This document shows, piece after piece, positions 11,101-23,176 of a stretch of 64,000 nt of DNA; positions within the stretch are counted from its first letter, which is position 1, and each line of letters opens with the position of its first letter. This stretch comes from Adenanthera pavonina (Eukaryota; Streptophyta; Magnoliopsida; Fabales; Fabaceae): assembly GCA_026686845.1 (NCBI GenBank), contig JAIVEN010000007.1, positions 31,369,001 to 31,433,000 on the forward strand, in the 5' to 3' direction. The translations under genes and the position numbers were made by a program. The notes under the pieces are model-generated. The model had not been told where the DNA came from, searched no databases, and saw only the letters and a list, made by a program, of their open reading frames with translations.

Positions 11101-13668
11101 TATTGATGTTACTGATTCATGACATTAGTTTCACCTCAAAATTGCATGCCCTAGGAAGCAAGCGCACTAATATAGATGTTAGACCCGATAGAGACATCTA
11201 CTCTTGAGTCAGTCAGTGGCATAACAAAATCTCAAGTGTTCGTGCATTGTTCAAGTAGTTCTAATATCATTGTCTATCATGTGTTGGGCAAGAACATGGC
11301 TACTTTTGTGAGTTGTCCGTGTTTCATAGTGCATACTTCCCAAATGGTATTCGAAATGGGATGTCTAAAGCTCTGGATAAAGTCTTTGGATTTTTTTTTT
11401 TCTTAACTATTTTTTTCTCAGCAGGTTGGGTTGCTCAAGAACTCATATGAAGAGGAAGATAATAATCAATCCCCTGATCCCCTTTCTTTGACATTTTATC
11501 CAGGTGTCTACCAAATTATACTGAAGTTTTGATTGCGAATTTTTTCCAGTTGCATTGGGTAGGCAGTTCCAATTCTTCATTAACTCTTAGTCTTCTCCTT
11601 GTCATTGTTTGGCTATTGCAGAAGGAACGACCAACATCAAGACTCTGATTACAAGTTCTCAGGTATGCTGGATATAGTTGTGTATCAGGAGATGGGGGAG
11701 GTACTTAAATGAAAGAAATAGTTGTGACATAAACTTATGATTTAATGAAGGAACCTACTAAGAAAGCAGAGGATCTTCCTGTGGAAAGGGTGAGGTGCCA
11801 TGAGGATGGAGATGAAATAGCAAAGTTTAGGTAAAGTTTCCATTTGCTGTTCTTGATTTCTTGCTTGTCTTGCTTGATAAAGACTTCAGTTTAATATTCT
11901 CGTACTCCTTTTGTATGGTCAGAAATGAGATTATATTTCTTAAAGCAGAGCGTGACAAATGGGCAATGCGAGCAAATTTAGCTAAACAAAGATATCAGAG
12001 CCTGAAGAAAGAGTCTGAACAACAGGTGACACGTCTGAAATTTGAGAGTGCCTGTGCAGTTTAACCATTTCAGGACAATATTTACTTTATTATTTCATTT
12101 TTACAGGTGCTTGTCGTGAAAAATGAAAATAAACTGATATCCAATGCTGAGGCGCATGCTCAAAATGTGGTTCATAGTTTTTCTGTGAGACTGCAAGACT
12201 TGCAGGTATTAATTGTGACTAATCCAGTTGCCTCAAGTTTACATTTGTGCATATTTTTGTTTTGAACTATTCAACTTAGTTTAATACCATACAGATTGCA
12301 GTCCAAGGTAGCTTTGCAGAGAAAAAAAAGCAAGAAGAATATATACAAATACTGGAGGTCTATTATCTGAAGTGCCTTATCAGTATTTTCTATTGACAGA
12401 TAGGACGGAAAATCTTTATATGCCTTTATAATGTTGTTCACTTGGTTTTATTTTGTTAATTGACAGAGGAAATGTGCTGAGTTGAAAAGGGAGCTGCAAG
12501 AAGAGTGGGAACATATTCAAGAGCTTACTGCAGAGCGTGATGAGAGTCATAAGAGTGCTCAAATTGCTATGAGAGAAGTTGAAGTGAAGGAAAAAGAGCT
12601 CCAAGTAGAGCGGGAACGTGTTCAACTACTGAAAGAGGATTTTTGTAGAGATGTTGCAGCTGCTGAATATAGAGCAATGATAGCTGAGGTATTTGTTGGT
12701 GTCTCCAGCTAAATATGCCTTATTCTAGTTGAACAGTCCAAATGACTCATAGTTCTTGCTCTTGGTTTGACTCCTCAGGGAAAACTCCGTGATCTTGACA
12801 GGAAAATTAGATCGAAAAATGATAAGGTGCATCTCCTTTCAGCTTTGCTTGATGTTTAATGTTTCTCTGGTATATAAAATTGGGACCTATCACAGGTCTA
12901 GGCCATATGGAAACATATCCCAAGAAATGGTTGAGCTCGAATTCATGATGTTCTTACTGAATACAATGGCTGTGAATCCTAAGACATTTTTATAAGCATG
13001 CTTGAGTTCTGAATTTGAAAATGTTTATGTTTCTTGCATATTTGTTCAATTCAGGTTGCTGTCTGGACAGACAGCTTGGGCCGACCCGCCATGGTAAGTT
13101 TCTGATTTTTCAGTGAAATGAAATCTGGAAAATTATAATATTTTGGTATGGATGAAGAAATTCTGGTTATGTTTGAAGAAAAACCATATGACCACTATGC
13201 TAAGAAATTGGTATAGGAGTTTCCACCAGAGCTGGTTCTGCATTTAATTTGTTGGAACGTTGTTGAATCATATGGGGTATGGTCTTGAGTAACTTTGTTT
13301 CTTCGGGTTAGATATGTAATGAGATTTTTTATCACAAGATTTCTAATAGGGGGTCCAAAAATTCTGTTCTTGTATGTGTCTCCCTTGGCTAACTTGAACT
13401 CCCTGTTAAACCTGAAACCATTTCCTACTAAATGCAGGCATGCGCCATCTGCCTGACCAATGAAAAGGATTTGGCCTTTGGATGTGGCCACATGGTGAGC
13501 TCTTCCAAACAGATCAACAGTTTTCTCTCCCTCTCATTTTCCTTTACGTGTTGTGATAATTCTCTGGTGATTGTGCTGCAGACGTGCAGAGACTGTGGAT
13601 CAAAAATATCAAAGTGTCCCATATGCCGAGAACAAATCACAAGCTTTGTCAGACTGTATCCTGGGTGA
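8163..13668 (+). CDS. Membrane-anchored double-MYND, coiled-coil, RING protein (putative E3 ubiquitin ligase)
   Basis: Exons: 8163-8554, 9067-9190, 10604-10788, 10879-10978, 11425-11503, 11622-11662, 11751-11830, 11923-12025, 12107-12205, 12295-12357, 12467-12688, 12779-12826, 13055-13093, 13438-13494, 13582-13668. All phases agree, giving 572 residues. A hydrophobic segment lies at about 36-54. MYND1 uses C111, C114, C122, C125, C131, C135, H144 and C148. MYND2 uses C214, C217, C225, C228, C234, C238, H246 and C250. A charged coiled coil spans about 334-512. The C-terminal C3HC4 RING uses C527, C530, C541, H543, C546, C549, C556 and C559. Known families: the MYND resembles that of UBP15-type deubiquitinases, and the RING (NEKDLAFGCGH) resembles RGLG ligases. 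Inference: a membrane-tethered ubiquitin ligase. The MYND2 exon has no upstream ATG in frame (TGA at 10589) and joins in phase, so I treat it as internal. Exons 5-7 are the least certain. Confidence 0.82.
8555..9066 (+). other. GC-AG intron splitting MYND1
   Basis: The donor is TATTG|GCAAGT and the acceptor TTATCAG|CTC. Only this junction restores the conserved cysteine of the MYND core (VRY-C-SEGC). GCAAGT is the usual strong context of non-canonical GC donors. The paralogous intron at 20355 has GTAAGT. Confidence 0.85.
10789..10878 (+). other. GC-AG intron splitting MYND2
   Basis: The donor TATTG|GCAAGT and acceptor TTTCTCAG|CTC fall at the same cysteine codon and phase 2 as in MYND1. The intron is only 90 bp. 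The shared position and shared GC donor argue that the MYND exon pair was duplicated within the gene. Confidence 0.85.
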
Positions 13669-14299
13669 TCATAGTAGGGTATCATATATATATATATATA
13701 TATACATATTCCGTATCTGCCATATCTTGTATCTACTTTGATGCTAGATAACAAAGCTTCTTGCTAGTACTACATGTGCATTCCTTTCAACCTTCTACAT
13801 CGTTCTTTTTCCCATCCCAACCAAATGAATTGGACAGATCCAATACATATCTACTATACTAACGGAATCGCATGATGATTAGAGCAGCAGAGCAGCAGAA
13901 GATATTTCGAAGTAGGGAAGAAAATAAAACTAAGCTAGCCATGATGCACATAAAGGCACATCAGCATGTCGAGCACGCTTTTTAAATATAACTTACCTCT
14001 AGGCTCTAACATGTTTGCTTGTATATTTATCATTGATTTGGTCTCCCTATTCTTTGTGTACCAAATCTATCCTTTGACTCTCTTGTACATAACCCTTACA
14101 TTTGACTGTTAGATGTTAACAGTTTGAGGTGTAAGTGACATAGTTGTGTAGTTGTTTGGAAGAGTTTGTACTTTTTCTTTGGTCATGGGAACAGTTATTT
14201 ATTAAACTACAAGAATCCTTGAGAGCCTAGCCTATGTGAACTTGACTTAATGACAATATAGATATAGAGTTTCTTTTCTAGACATTATGTTTGCCTTTA
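13669..14299. other. 3' flank, no gene seen
   Basis: This is the 3' UTR and downstream flank of the first MYND/RING gene. It starts with a (TA)n microsatellite at 13684-13703 and has an AATAAAA-type polyadenylation candidate near 13922. No other feature is recognised before the LINE remnant. Confidence 0.5.
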
Positions 14300-15790
14300 A
14301 GTCCAAACGCCTTCGGCTTCTTCCCTGTTCAATTATCCTATAACAACAACACTAGTGTTATTCCATTAAGTGAGGTCTGCTACATGGATCATATGACGCC
14401 AATGGACTCTATTAAATATTATTTTTTCAAATAAATCATTTATCGAGAGGTCACGTCTTTTAATATGGTTCCAAGCCATTTAATCAACTCTCTTTACTCA
14501 CTCTTCGTGTCATTTTCTTTGTACTTACCTAAACCACCTTAAACGATTTTTCATCTCTTTTTGATAGGCGCTACTCTGATTTTCCCTCTTATACAATTAT
14601 TTCGTATCTTATCTATCATTGTATGACTACATATCCATCTCAACATTCTCATACCTGCTACTTCCATCTTATGTTCTTTTTGTCATTTTAAATCTCAACA
14701 TTCATTGCCATATAGCATTACTGATTTTGTAGCAGTTCGATAATATTTCCCTTTAAGTTTAATACTCCCTCCGGTCCTATATATAGGACCTTTTGCCTTG
14801 GTCCTAAATATAAGATCCTTTACAATGTACGAGGTGGTATTTATTATGCATTTCCAAAAAAATGCCCCTATTTAATGCATTCAAAGAGAAAAAGAGGGAG
14901 ATTAAATAAGGGTAGTTTTGGAAAAATGTTGAAATTTTCGGAGAAATCGAGGTAATTAATTAGTTTTAACTCCCTTTCTTAATTCGCGTAATTCGGTTAA
15001 AATAGTCTTATATATAGGACCAGATGGAGTAGATACTTTACGGTCACAAAAAACTTTTAAAGTTTTTCTCCATTTTAATCACTTAACTCGTATCTTGCGC
15101 ATAATATCCTTATCAATTTCACCATTACTTTGTAAAATCGACCCCAAATACTTGAACTTTGACACTTCTAGAATGGTTTGCTCTCCAATTTTTACTTTTG
15201 AATCATTTCTAACTCATTTTTTATTAAATTTTCAATGCATATATTCCGTTTTATTTTTACTTAAGCGGAAGCCGTTTGATTTCAAAGTATATCTTCATAA
15301 CTTAAGTTTAAAGCTGACATTTTCTCTTGAGTCCTCAATTAAGATTATATCATCTATAAAAAGTATACACTTAGAAATTTCTTGTTGTATATGTTCTGTT
15401 ATAACATCCAAAATCAAATAAAAAAAGTATGGATTTAAGGAAGATCATTTTTATAAACTTATGCTTATAAGAAAGTCTTTTATCTCACCTCCGGGAGTTC
15501 TTACAATTGTTGTTGTTCCCTTATACATATTCTTTATAGCTCGAATATAAGTCATATGAACACCTTTCTACACCAATACTTTTCACAACATATCTCTTGA
15601 TATTCTACCATAGATTTTTTTTCAAATCAATGAAAACCATATTAAAGTCTCTCTATTTACTCCGATATTTTTCAATCAAATCCCTTAATAAATAAATAGC
15701 ATATGTTGTAGATCATATTGACATGAATCAATTTGGTTTTGTACTATTGATTTGAATTTGTACATTTTTCAACATTCTTTGCAACATTAA
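14300..15790 (-). mobile_element. Degenerate LINE (non-LTR) retrotransposon, reverse transcriptase part
   Basis: On the minus strand the sequence reads as a decayed reverse transcriptase: a GVHMTYIRAIKNMY segment, TIVRTPGGEIKDF, the polymerase core FIDDIILIEDS (normally F/YADD) and VSKFKYLGSIL. The C-terminal LINE tail, with RMLRW-like and CIRGKIRVAPI-like motifs, follows at lower coordinates. Stop codons and frameshifts are frequent, so it is dead. A Stowaway MITE is inserted between the reverse transcriptase and the C-terminal tail. The 5' half of the element is missing. Confidence 0.75.
14765..15029. mobile_element. Stowaway-type MITE nested in the LINE
   Basis: It is flanked by TA dinucleotides (14763-14764 and 15030-15031). 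Its terminal inverted repeats begin CTCCCTCCGGTCCTATATA on one side and CTCCATCTGGTCCTATATA on the other strand. At 265 bp with no ORF it fits Tc1/mariner-derived Stowaway elements. Confidence 0.75.
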
Positions 15791-15973
15791 ACACATGCTT
15801 AATGTTGCGGAGAATGTTGATGGAGGTTGTCTGATTGTTTCATGGGGATGACCCAGAATCATCAATTGTGTTAGATGCCTATATAGTAATTTAAGTTGTA
15901 GGATGAATTATTTGACTTACAGATGTTGGAAATAAAGACTTTAGCAGTTTACATTATATTAAAACAAATCTAA

Positions 15974-18640
15974 TCATTTATCATCTGTTCTGACCAAGCC
16001 TCTCTGTTATGTTTTTATCTATCTTTGCTCTGAGTTTGAAACTAATGATGAGTTGCAGAGAAATCTCCAAATTGATCATAAATAGAGCTCTTCATGTGGA
16101 TTTGACATTGAAGGAAATACATATTAATTTAGAAAAATCATTATGTATATATACAAAAGCTTGGGGCCTTTCTTTTTCTGGAACTAATAACTACTATCTT
16201 ATTTCCACATGTCTTTTTGATGAAGTTCTCTTAGATAAAGTTTTAACCCAACTCTTTTGAAAGATTCAATAGTATAAAGCGTTAATATATAAAAAAAGAT
16301 TTGTACCAAAAAAAGTGTAAAAAAAGATGAGGTTTTGTTAATTTTAATAAAGTTTTATCATAATTTTTTTATAATTTCTTGTTAGTCTTTTTCAAAATCA
16401 AAATAAACTAAAATGTAACAAATTTATTTGCATTCCCTTATTTAAATGTGGAGCCATAAGTTTATTGAACAAATTTTTTCCCTGGAAAACAACACACGTC
16501 TTCATTTTAGGTTTGAATCCATAAAAAAAAAAAAAAGGAACGTCCATTAATGTTAGATGGTTTGAGTTTGACTGCGTGTTTACGCTTTCACATTAATTAA
16601 AATAAAAGGGGAGAATTACCAAAATAATAAATTTATTATAAAATATGACTTATTAATACTCACTCTCTCTATTTTATTATTTAACATTTTAAATTTTAAT
16701 ATTTTTTTATCAGCTATAGTTTTTTTTTATAATTAATTTATTGTAGTTGTATCTAATTGTAATTCCTCCAAATAAAAAATTGGATTAAATTAGTTTAGTA
16801 CATTAAAAAATTGATAGTTAATTCTATTTTAATAATTATAAAAAAGGTAAAAATTATAAAAATTCGCATGATCCAGCATTGAGTTAATAAAAAATCTATT
16901 TTTATTTTGCAAATATTTTATCTAATTTTTAAATATCTATATATTTTTTGCCAATAAAATATCTATATATTTAATGACAAATTAACATATGTATTTTGAA
17001 AACTTATTCCACGTTGATTTTTTATTTAAAATAAAAGAATAATCGACCTAATTTTTAATACATTAACAATAAACAAACGCCAATAGCCGTGTCAAAGCTA
17101 TTTTTTTAGTATACTCGTGAGGACTATTTCTTTCAATTTCAGCCAGAAAAATCCTGGAATAAAGGACAAAAAGAAAAGGACAACATTTATAAAAATCATA
17201 ATCTACCGTTGTTTTCATCATCATCTTACCAGAGAATGTTTCACTAGTCTCTATCTTATTCTCTTTTTTCTCACCTTTGTCTCTATCAGCCTCCCGAACG
17301 CGTTCCAAAGAAAAAGACGCCTGTCTGGTAACAAGAATTAAAATTAAATATTATTGAACTTTCTGTAAACTTAGATTTAATGACCCAAATTTAGTAAGAA
17401 TTGAATTAAATCTTTTTTAATTTCTACAAATTATAAAGCCAAAACTTATAATCAAATTTTAAAAAATAGTATAAAATTTTATAAAAATTATTATTGAACT
17501 CAATAGAATAATAATAAAATTGCTTAATATATAACTCGATAGTATTTTTTTTCTGAAAAAATTACAATAAATCCGAATCTCAAATTAATAATAACTAGAA
17601 TAATCCTTGTGCATTTTCACAAGACTTACGAGGGGTAACATTGTTTATGAGTTATAAAATATTGTAGCTTCATACACTTTTTACATTTTATATTGATATT
17701 GATTTTTTTGGGCCAAATATTGATATTGATGCTCAATTCTTTACAATAATTATAATTTTTAAATTATTCTAATATAAGTCTATAGTTTTTAGATTAGATT
17801 GGTGTGTGTCATGTTTATTACACAAAACTTGAAATACAAATTGCATTAATTGCTGCTTTTAAATACTGCTATTGTTGTAAGTTTTATATGTATAAAGATA
17901 ATAGGCTTTTTTTCCCCATAATTTTAAGCCCATGGCTCCAACTGTCACATCATTGACTCTAATAAAGTAACTTAAGATAATTTAAAACTAACACACACTT
18001 GTTTTTGTATATAAAAAAAAAAACTTTCACTTGCGCAATGGTCATATGGCATTTGGACTTGGTGACACTAATTATTTGTAACCAAAATAAAAAAAAGTAA
18101 TAAAAATCCAAAAAAATTCAAGTCGATTCTCTCTCCATTAATTTTTTTTGGTCAAATTCTCTCCATCGATTTGAAATGTGGCATTATGATAAATAAATTC
18201 TGACAAATAGTATCTTGGTTTTTTTTTTTTTTGGATTTTATAGCATTCTGATTAAAAATAAAACAGACAACATTTATCAAAATTACAATCTACCTTATTT
18301 TCATTTCCATCTTACCATAGAATACTTCATCAGTTTCTATCTGCTTATCTTTTCTCTCACGTTTATCTCTTTCAACCTTCCAAACAAGTGCCAAAGGAAA
18401 AGACACGGTTATCCACTCTAAAGTCTATCCACGGACTATAATTTTCTTTAAATTTAAATTTAATCACCCAAATTTAACAAGAATTAAATTAAATATTTTA
18501 ATTTTTAAAAAGTATAAACCAAAATTTACAAGAAACTTTAAAAAAGTATACATTTTAGAAAAATTATTGTTAAATTTAATATAATATTACTAAAATTACT
18601 TAATATATAACTTTGTATTTGGAGCATCTTCTTTTTTTTT
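15974..18640. repeat. Segmental duplication block, copy 2
   Basis: This block matches 524-3790, starting at TCATCTGTTCTGACCAAGCC, and lacks the 2262-2745 insertion. It contains two tandem versions of a roughly 1.1-kb subunit: 17100-18070, and 18210 onward. It lies upstream of the second MYND/RING gene. No coding gene is supported; the ORFs at 16009-16260 and 17063-17308 lie in repeated AT-rich DNA. Confidence 0.75.
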
Positions 18641-18689
18641 AAAAAAAAATTTAGAATAAATCTCTACCTGAATTAATAATAACTCCATG

Positions 18690-19110
18690 CACGACTCCCT
18701 TTATATTTTATATTGATATTGATTCTGTTTTGCCAAATAATGATATTGATGTTCAATTCTTTATAATAATTATAATTTTTAAACTATTCTAATATAAATT
18801 TATAGTTTTTAGATGTAACTAGTTTGCGTGGGTCACGTACATTACACGAATCTTGAAAAACAAATTGCACTAATAGCTGCTTGTAAATAATGCCATTGTT
18901 GTGAGGTGGGATTGTTGTAGGTTTTATATGCATATAGATATAGATATATTTTTTTAATTTTTCCATAATTTTAAGCCCAATGCTCCAACTGTCACATCAT
19001 TGGCTATAATAAGCTAACTTACGATAATTTAAAACTAACACTTGTTATTTAAAAAAAAAAATTCTAACACCAGTAACACTTGTACAATAGTCATATGTCA
19101 TTAGGATTAG
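18690..19110. repeat. Third copy of duplicated intergenic subunit
   Basis: The sequence from about 18690 to 19110 aligns with 17680-18070 and 2790-3210, sharing for example TTCAATTCTTTA, a TTAAACTATTCTAATATAA-like stretch, and CCAACTGTCACATCA with a following CATATG. It completes the tandem subunit array of the second block. An (AAT)n microsatellite follows at 19261-19294. Confidence 0.6.
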
Positions 19111-19258
19111 GTCAAGCAAATTATTTATGGATTATAATAATGAACACATTTTTTCTTGGAAAGATCCCTCAATACTGATATCACTGAGAAAGATCTCGGT
19201 GATTAAGTTGAACTTTCCACTCTATTTGTATAATTTTCTGCATGAAGTAATTCACAAC

Positions 19259-19297
<39 letters not shown>

Positions 19298-19473
19298 TTT
19301 CTAACCAACGGTGGTTTGCTTGTGTGGAAGGCACTCAGCTTCCCTAAAGTAATATCCTTCGCATTCATATATTGGGCTTGCTGAATGATTTATCATCCTC
19401 TGTAGAAAGTTATCTGTTTTCAAGATCAAATGGAAAACTGGGCATCAAGGTAAGGTAAGTCAAAGGTTTAGGA

Positions 19474-19915
19474 TGTGTTTGGTTTCACTTTAAATAAGTG
19501 GTTTGACTTCAAAATCAAGTTTTCATTTTTTTTATGGGTGTTTGGGTGTGTCATCAAATCACGTTGAAGAAGTGGTTTGGAAGCTAAATAGAGTTGAGGC
19601 AGAAGTGACTCTAATGTTATTTTTCCGTGGGCTCCAACAAGGTTTGAAAAGAAGCCAGATAAAAATGGATCAATAAAAATGAGAAAAAATAGTGAATATG
19701 AGAAAATAAAATTCTCATAAAATAAAATTCTCATAAAAAAATTAAATTAATCATGAGATAGAGTTTAAGCTCAATTTAGAGGAAAATTATGAGTTTTGTC
19801 AAAACTAATTTTCAAATAAATCATCCAAACATAAACATGTTAGTTAAAAACCAATTTTTATCATACTAAACTAATTCTATCAAAACATTCTTCAGTTACT
19901 GAAAACCAAACGGCG
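19474..19915. mobile_element. MITE-like element directly upstream of the second MYND/RING gene
   Basis: It begins GGATGTGTTTGGTTTCAC and ends with a sequence whose complement reads GCGCCGTTTGGTTTTCAG, an imperfect inverted repeat of the TGTTTGGTT class. The interior is AT-rich with no gene. It ends about 110 bp before the ATG at 20023, so it probably supplies part of the promoter or leader. The target duplication is unclear. Confidence 0.4.
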
Positions 19916-20022
19916 CTCAGTACGTAGACCTGGAAACTTCAAGTCAAGCTCTTAAATGTTTGCAACTTCCATCTCTGCTTATTGGCTCTCATTTCCTGGT
20001 GCTTCCATTTGAGCTCATAATA

Positions 20023-23000
20023 ATGAACACAGGCTTCTCCTTCCAATTCCTTACCTCATTGAGATCACAGAGTGGCTTGAAGGTTTTCGATGGGGTGTTT
20101 CTGGACCTAATATGGTTCTTCAAGTTCGTAATAATAATGGTTATACTGTTCCTGGTGTTACTTCTCTTAGCAGGGTACAGAGAGCCCTATTACCAGTACT
20201 CGAAAGCAGAGGATGAAGGAGAAGACAGAAAGGTTGAAGATGAAGAAGATGAGAAGATTGGTTCTGAAAGAGAGTATTTCGATGCTTGCTCATTCTGTGG
20301 CAAACGAAGCACCATAACCAGAAGTTGCTCACGTTGCAAAACTGCTCTGTATTGGTAAGTCTCATAAATTTCTTCTCTTTCCTTCACCTTCTTGTTCATG
20401 ATTGATTCATATTCCTGTCCTTTGTGAACAGACTAAGCAAATTCATTCATATTACCAGAAAAAAAAAAGGAGTTTCATTTGGTGTGTTGAATTTATCAGC
20501 TCAGGGGCATGCCAAGTGATTCATTGGAGAGTTTGGCATAAATATGAATGCAATGAGATTGAGACAGAGCGACAACATGAAAGAACTGTTCTTGGCACCT
20601 CTGCACTCTTGATCAAGCAGCTTGAAAACGTAACGTTACTGTACTCACAAGTTTATTCCATTTTTTTTTCATATGAAACTGAGTTTGATCATTGTTTTAT
20701 GTTTGAACATGTGTTCAGGGAAGTTCTTACTCCTCTGATCAAGATGAGCAGATAACAGATGTGGGAGAGGCAGAATATGTTGAAGAAAATACAAATAAGA
20801 CCAACGCTAAGCTTCAACCTGCAAGTTATGAGGTACGAATGATAATGAAACTTTTTGTAAGAAAAACTGGACGTAGGTCCTGTGCTTTTTATAGAATTAG
20901 AAAAAAAAAAGGTAATTGTGAGAGGAGTTGCACTGTTATTTATTTATTTTTGTAGACAGTACAGCTTCCTAAAGTTTTAATATATATATATATATATGCG
21001 TGTGTGTGTGTTGATATTGATTCCATGGTGAGATTTTGAATTCAACTTCTGTTTTGATGCAGGAAGCTATTGAAGAACCCCATGAGGTATCAGAACAAGT
21101 GAGCACACTAAAGGAAGAACTAGAAAAATTCAAGTAAGGGTGTCATCTCTGATTCTGGAATTTTCTCTATTCACTTGTTGACAAAATGTTTTCCTTTTGG
21201 ATTAATTGCAGTTTTAGTTTAATCCCAAAACTTTGTTTAGAAACAATTTTTCATTTCACATCTGACTAATGTAACAGAGATAGTTTGAATAGGGATATGG
21301 TTGACAGAAACTTGTAATTTTCTTTCTGTAGTAGTAATACTTATAAAAATAGTATTTACTAATTCAAATAATCGGTGGTAATCAGAAATGAGAATATATG
21401 GCTAAAATCAGAACGTTACAACTGGAAAATGCAAGCAAAGGATGCCACAGACAGACTTCATAGGTTCATGCAAGAATCTGAACACCAGGTAATTGCAACG
21501 CATTTTCAAACAGGAAAGAAACTAATGAGGAACGAGTTTGTGATATAGTATTGAAATACCAAGGGAACTATTAAGGAATGAGTTTGTTATTTGCTGGAAA
21601 GATTAATAAAAAATTATTGGGTTGTTTTACCACTGTTCAGATGCTTATTTTGAAGCATAAAAAGGAATTGATATCAGAAGCAGAGAAGAAAACACGTGGT
21701 ATGGTTGATAGTTTATCTCAGAAGTTACACAGCTTGCAGGTTATTCTGGTGCCAAATTCCATTGCTTATTATATATACATAGTTAAAGTGTTTCTATATT
21801 AAATGTTTGTGAAACTTGGTCTTGCCTGACACCCCTACTTACTTACAGATTGCAGAGGAAAAGAGAGCTGCAGAAATGAGAAGACAAGAAGAACATATAG
21901 TCATGCTTAAGGTATATTTCTTGTAGTTTCGGTGAGAAAGATAAATGGTTTGGTTAATTGTAAAAATTTACTGACTGAGCAAATAATGTAGTAAGGATCA
22001 TAGGTGAAGGTAAGAAAGTACTGTAAGTTAATCTGATTAATATGCAACGGGAATTGAAAAATGCAGAATAAATATGCTAAGGCTGTAAGAGAGGTACAAG
22101 AAGAGCAGGAATGTGTGAGAAAGCTGAAAATGGAGCGTGATCAGGCCACTCAGTTTTCCATGAAACTAGCAGAAGAAACTGGCCAAAAGCTACTCACCGC
22201 TCTAAATGCTGTTGCTGCCATTGAATCGAGAAATGCTTCCCCTTCCCCTTCTCCTTCTCCTTCTCCTGAGGTATTTGAAACACACACACACACACACATA
22301 AGTCTTTTGAAGTGAATGTATGGCTTAGTAAAAAGAAAGACACAGAGAGTAATGAGGCCCACTTGACATGTGAGTTTCACCTCTTTTTCTTTTAAGTTTG
22401 TTAATCACATACAGTACTTTGTTTCTTCTATGCATATATAGCATTTCTCTCATTGTAAGGTTTGACAGAGAGGAGAACCTGTGAAATATGTCCCAAAAAC
22501 TAAAGAAGAGCTTGTGCTGAATCTCATTTTGTTTGTTTTTGAATGAAAAGAAACCTAGTGACTAATTTGTATACTTTATTTTGCATTTAGAATTTCCTGC
22601 TTCTAATTTCTTAATTATATTTAGGTTTTCCGGACAGACAATTTGGGCAAAAATTCCATCTTCCCCAATGAGCAGGTAAGTTGAATAGCACAGAGCCCTA
22701 AAGGAAATCCAAAAGCAAAGTTTGTAAATAGATTAGGCTTGATTAACCTGAACTAAAGTAGGATCATTTGTAATAATGAAATGTAGGCATGTGCAATTTG
22801 CTTGAGCAATGAGAAGGACATGGCCTTTGGGTGTGGACATATGGTAAGCTAACTGACTCTACAACACACACACATATGATTGATATGTTTGGTTTCTATG
22901 TTATATTATTATATATAAAAATTTATAGTAAGTTACACTATTTATAAGTAGTATAACTTATTTATTTGATCCTAATATAAAATTTATAGAATGTAATATT

Positions 23001-23176
23001 ATTTAAGAATCATGAATATTACGACTCATTAGAATTCATAGGAAAACATATTTAATTATGATAAAAATTGAGTGATGATGATGATGCAGACTTGCAGAGA
23101 GTGTGGGTCAAGAATGTCAAGGTGCCCTATATGCAGGCAGAAGATCAAAAGCAGAGTCAGGTTGTTTCCTGGCTGA
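20023..23176 (+). CDS. Membrane-anchored MYND, coiled-coil, RING protein (putative E3 ubiquitin ligase), paralogue
   Basis: Exons: 20023-20354, 20500-20629, 20719-20832, 21063-21133, 21386-21488, 21641-21739, 21849-21911, 22067-22270, 22625-22675, 22787-22843, 23090-23176, giving 436 residues with consistent phases. A strong hydrophobic segment lies at about 31-50. A single MYND uses C89, C92, C102, C105, C111, C115, H124 and C128. A coiled coil spans about 193-355. A Ser-Pro repeat, encoded by a CTTCTC-like repeat at about 22240-22268, precedes a C3HC4 RING (C391, C394, C405, H407, C410, C413, C420, C423). Exon sizes 103, 99, 63, 57 and 87 match the upstream paralogue exactly. It lacks that gene's second MYND and its 48-nt exon. 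The MYND intron has a canonical GTAAGT donor. Role inferred as for the paralogue: ubiquitin ligation at a membrane. Start chosen at the first in-frame ATG of the open exon. Confidence 0.85.

Noticed and set aside
10598..13668. Second MYND region as the start of a separate gene
   Set aside because: There is no in-frame ATG, an in-frame TGA at 10589, a good acceptor at 10603, and perfect phase agreement with the upstream exons.
19261..19294. AAT repeats as a CRISPR-like or satellite array
   Set aside because: It is a simple trinucleotide microsatellite without spacers, in a plant nuclear context.
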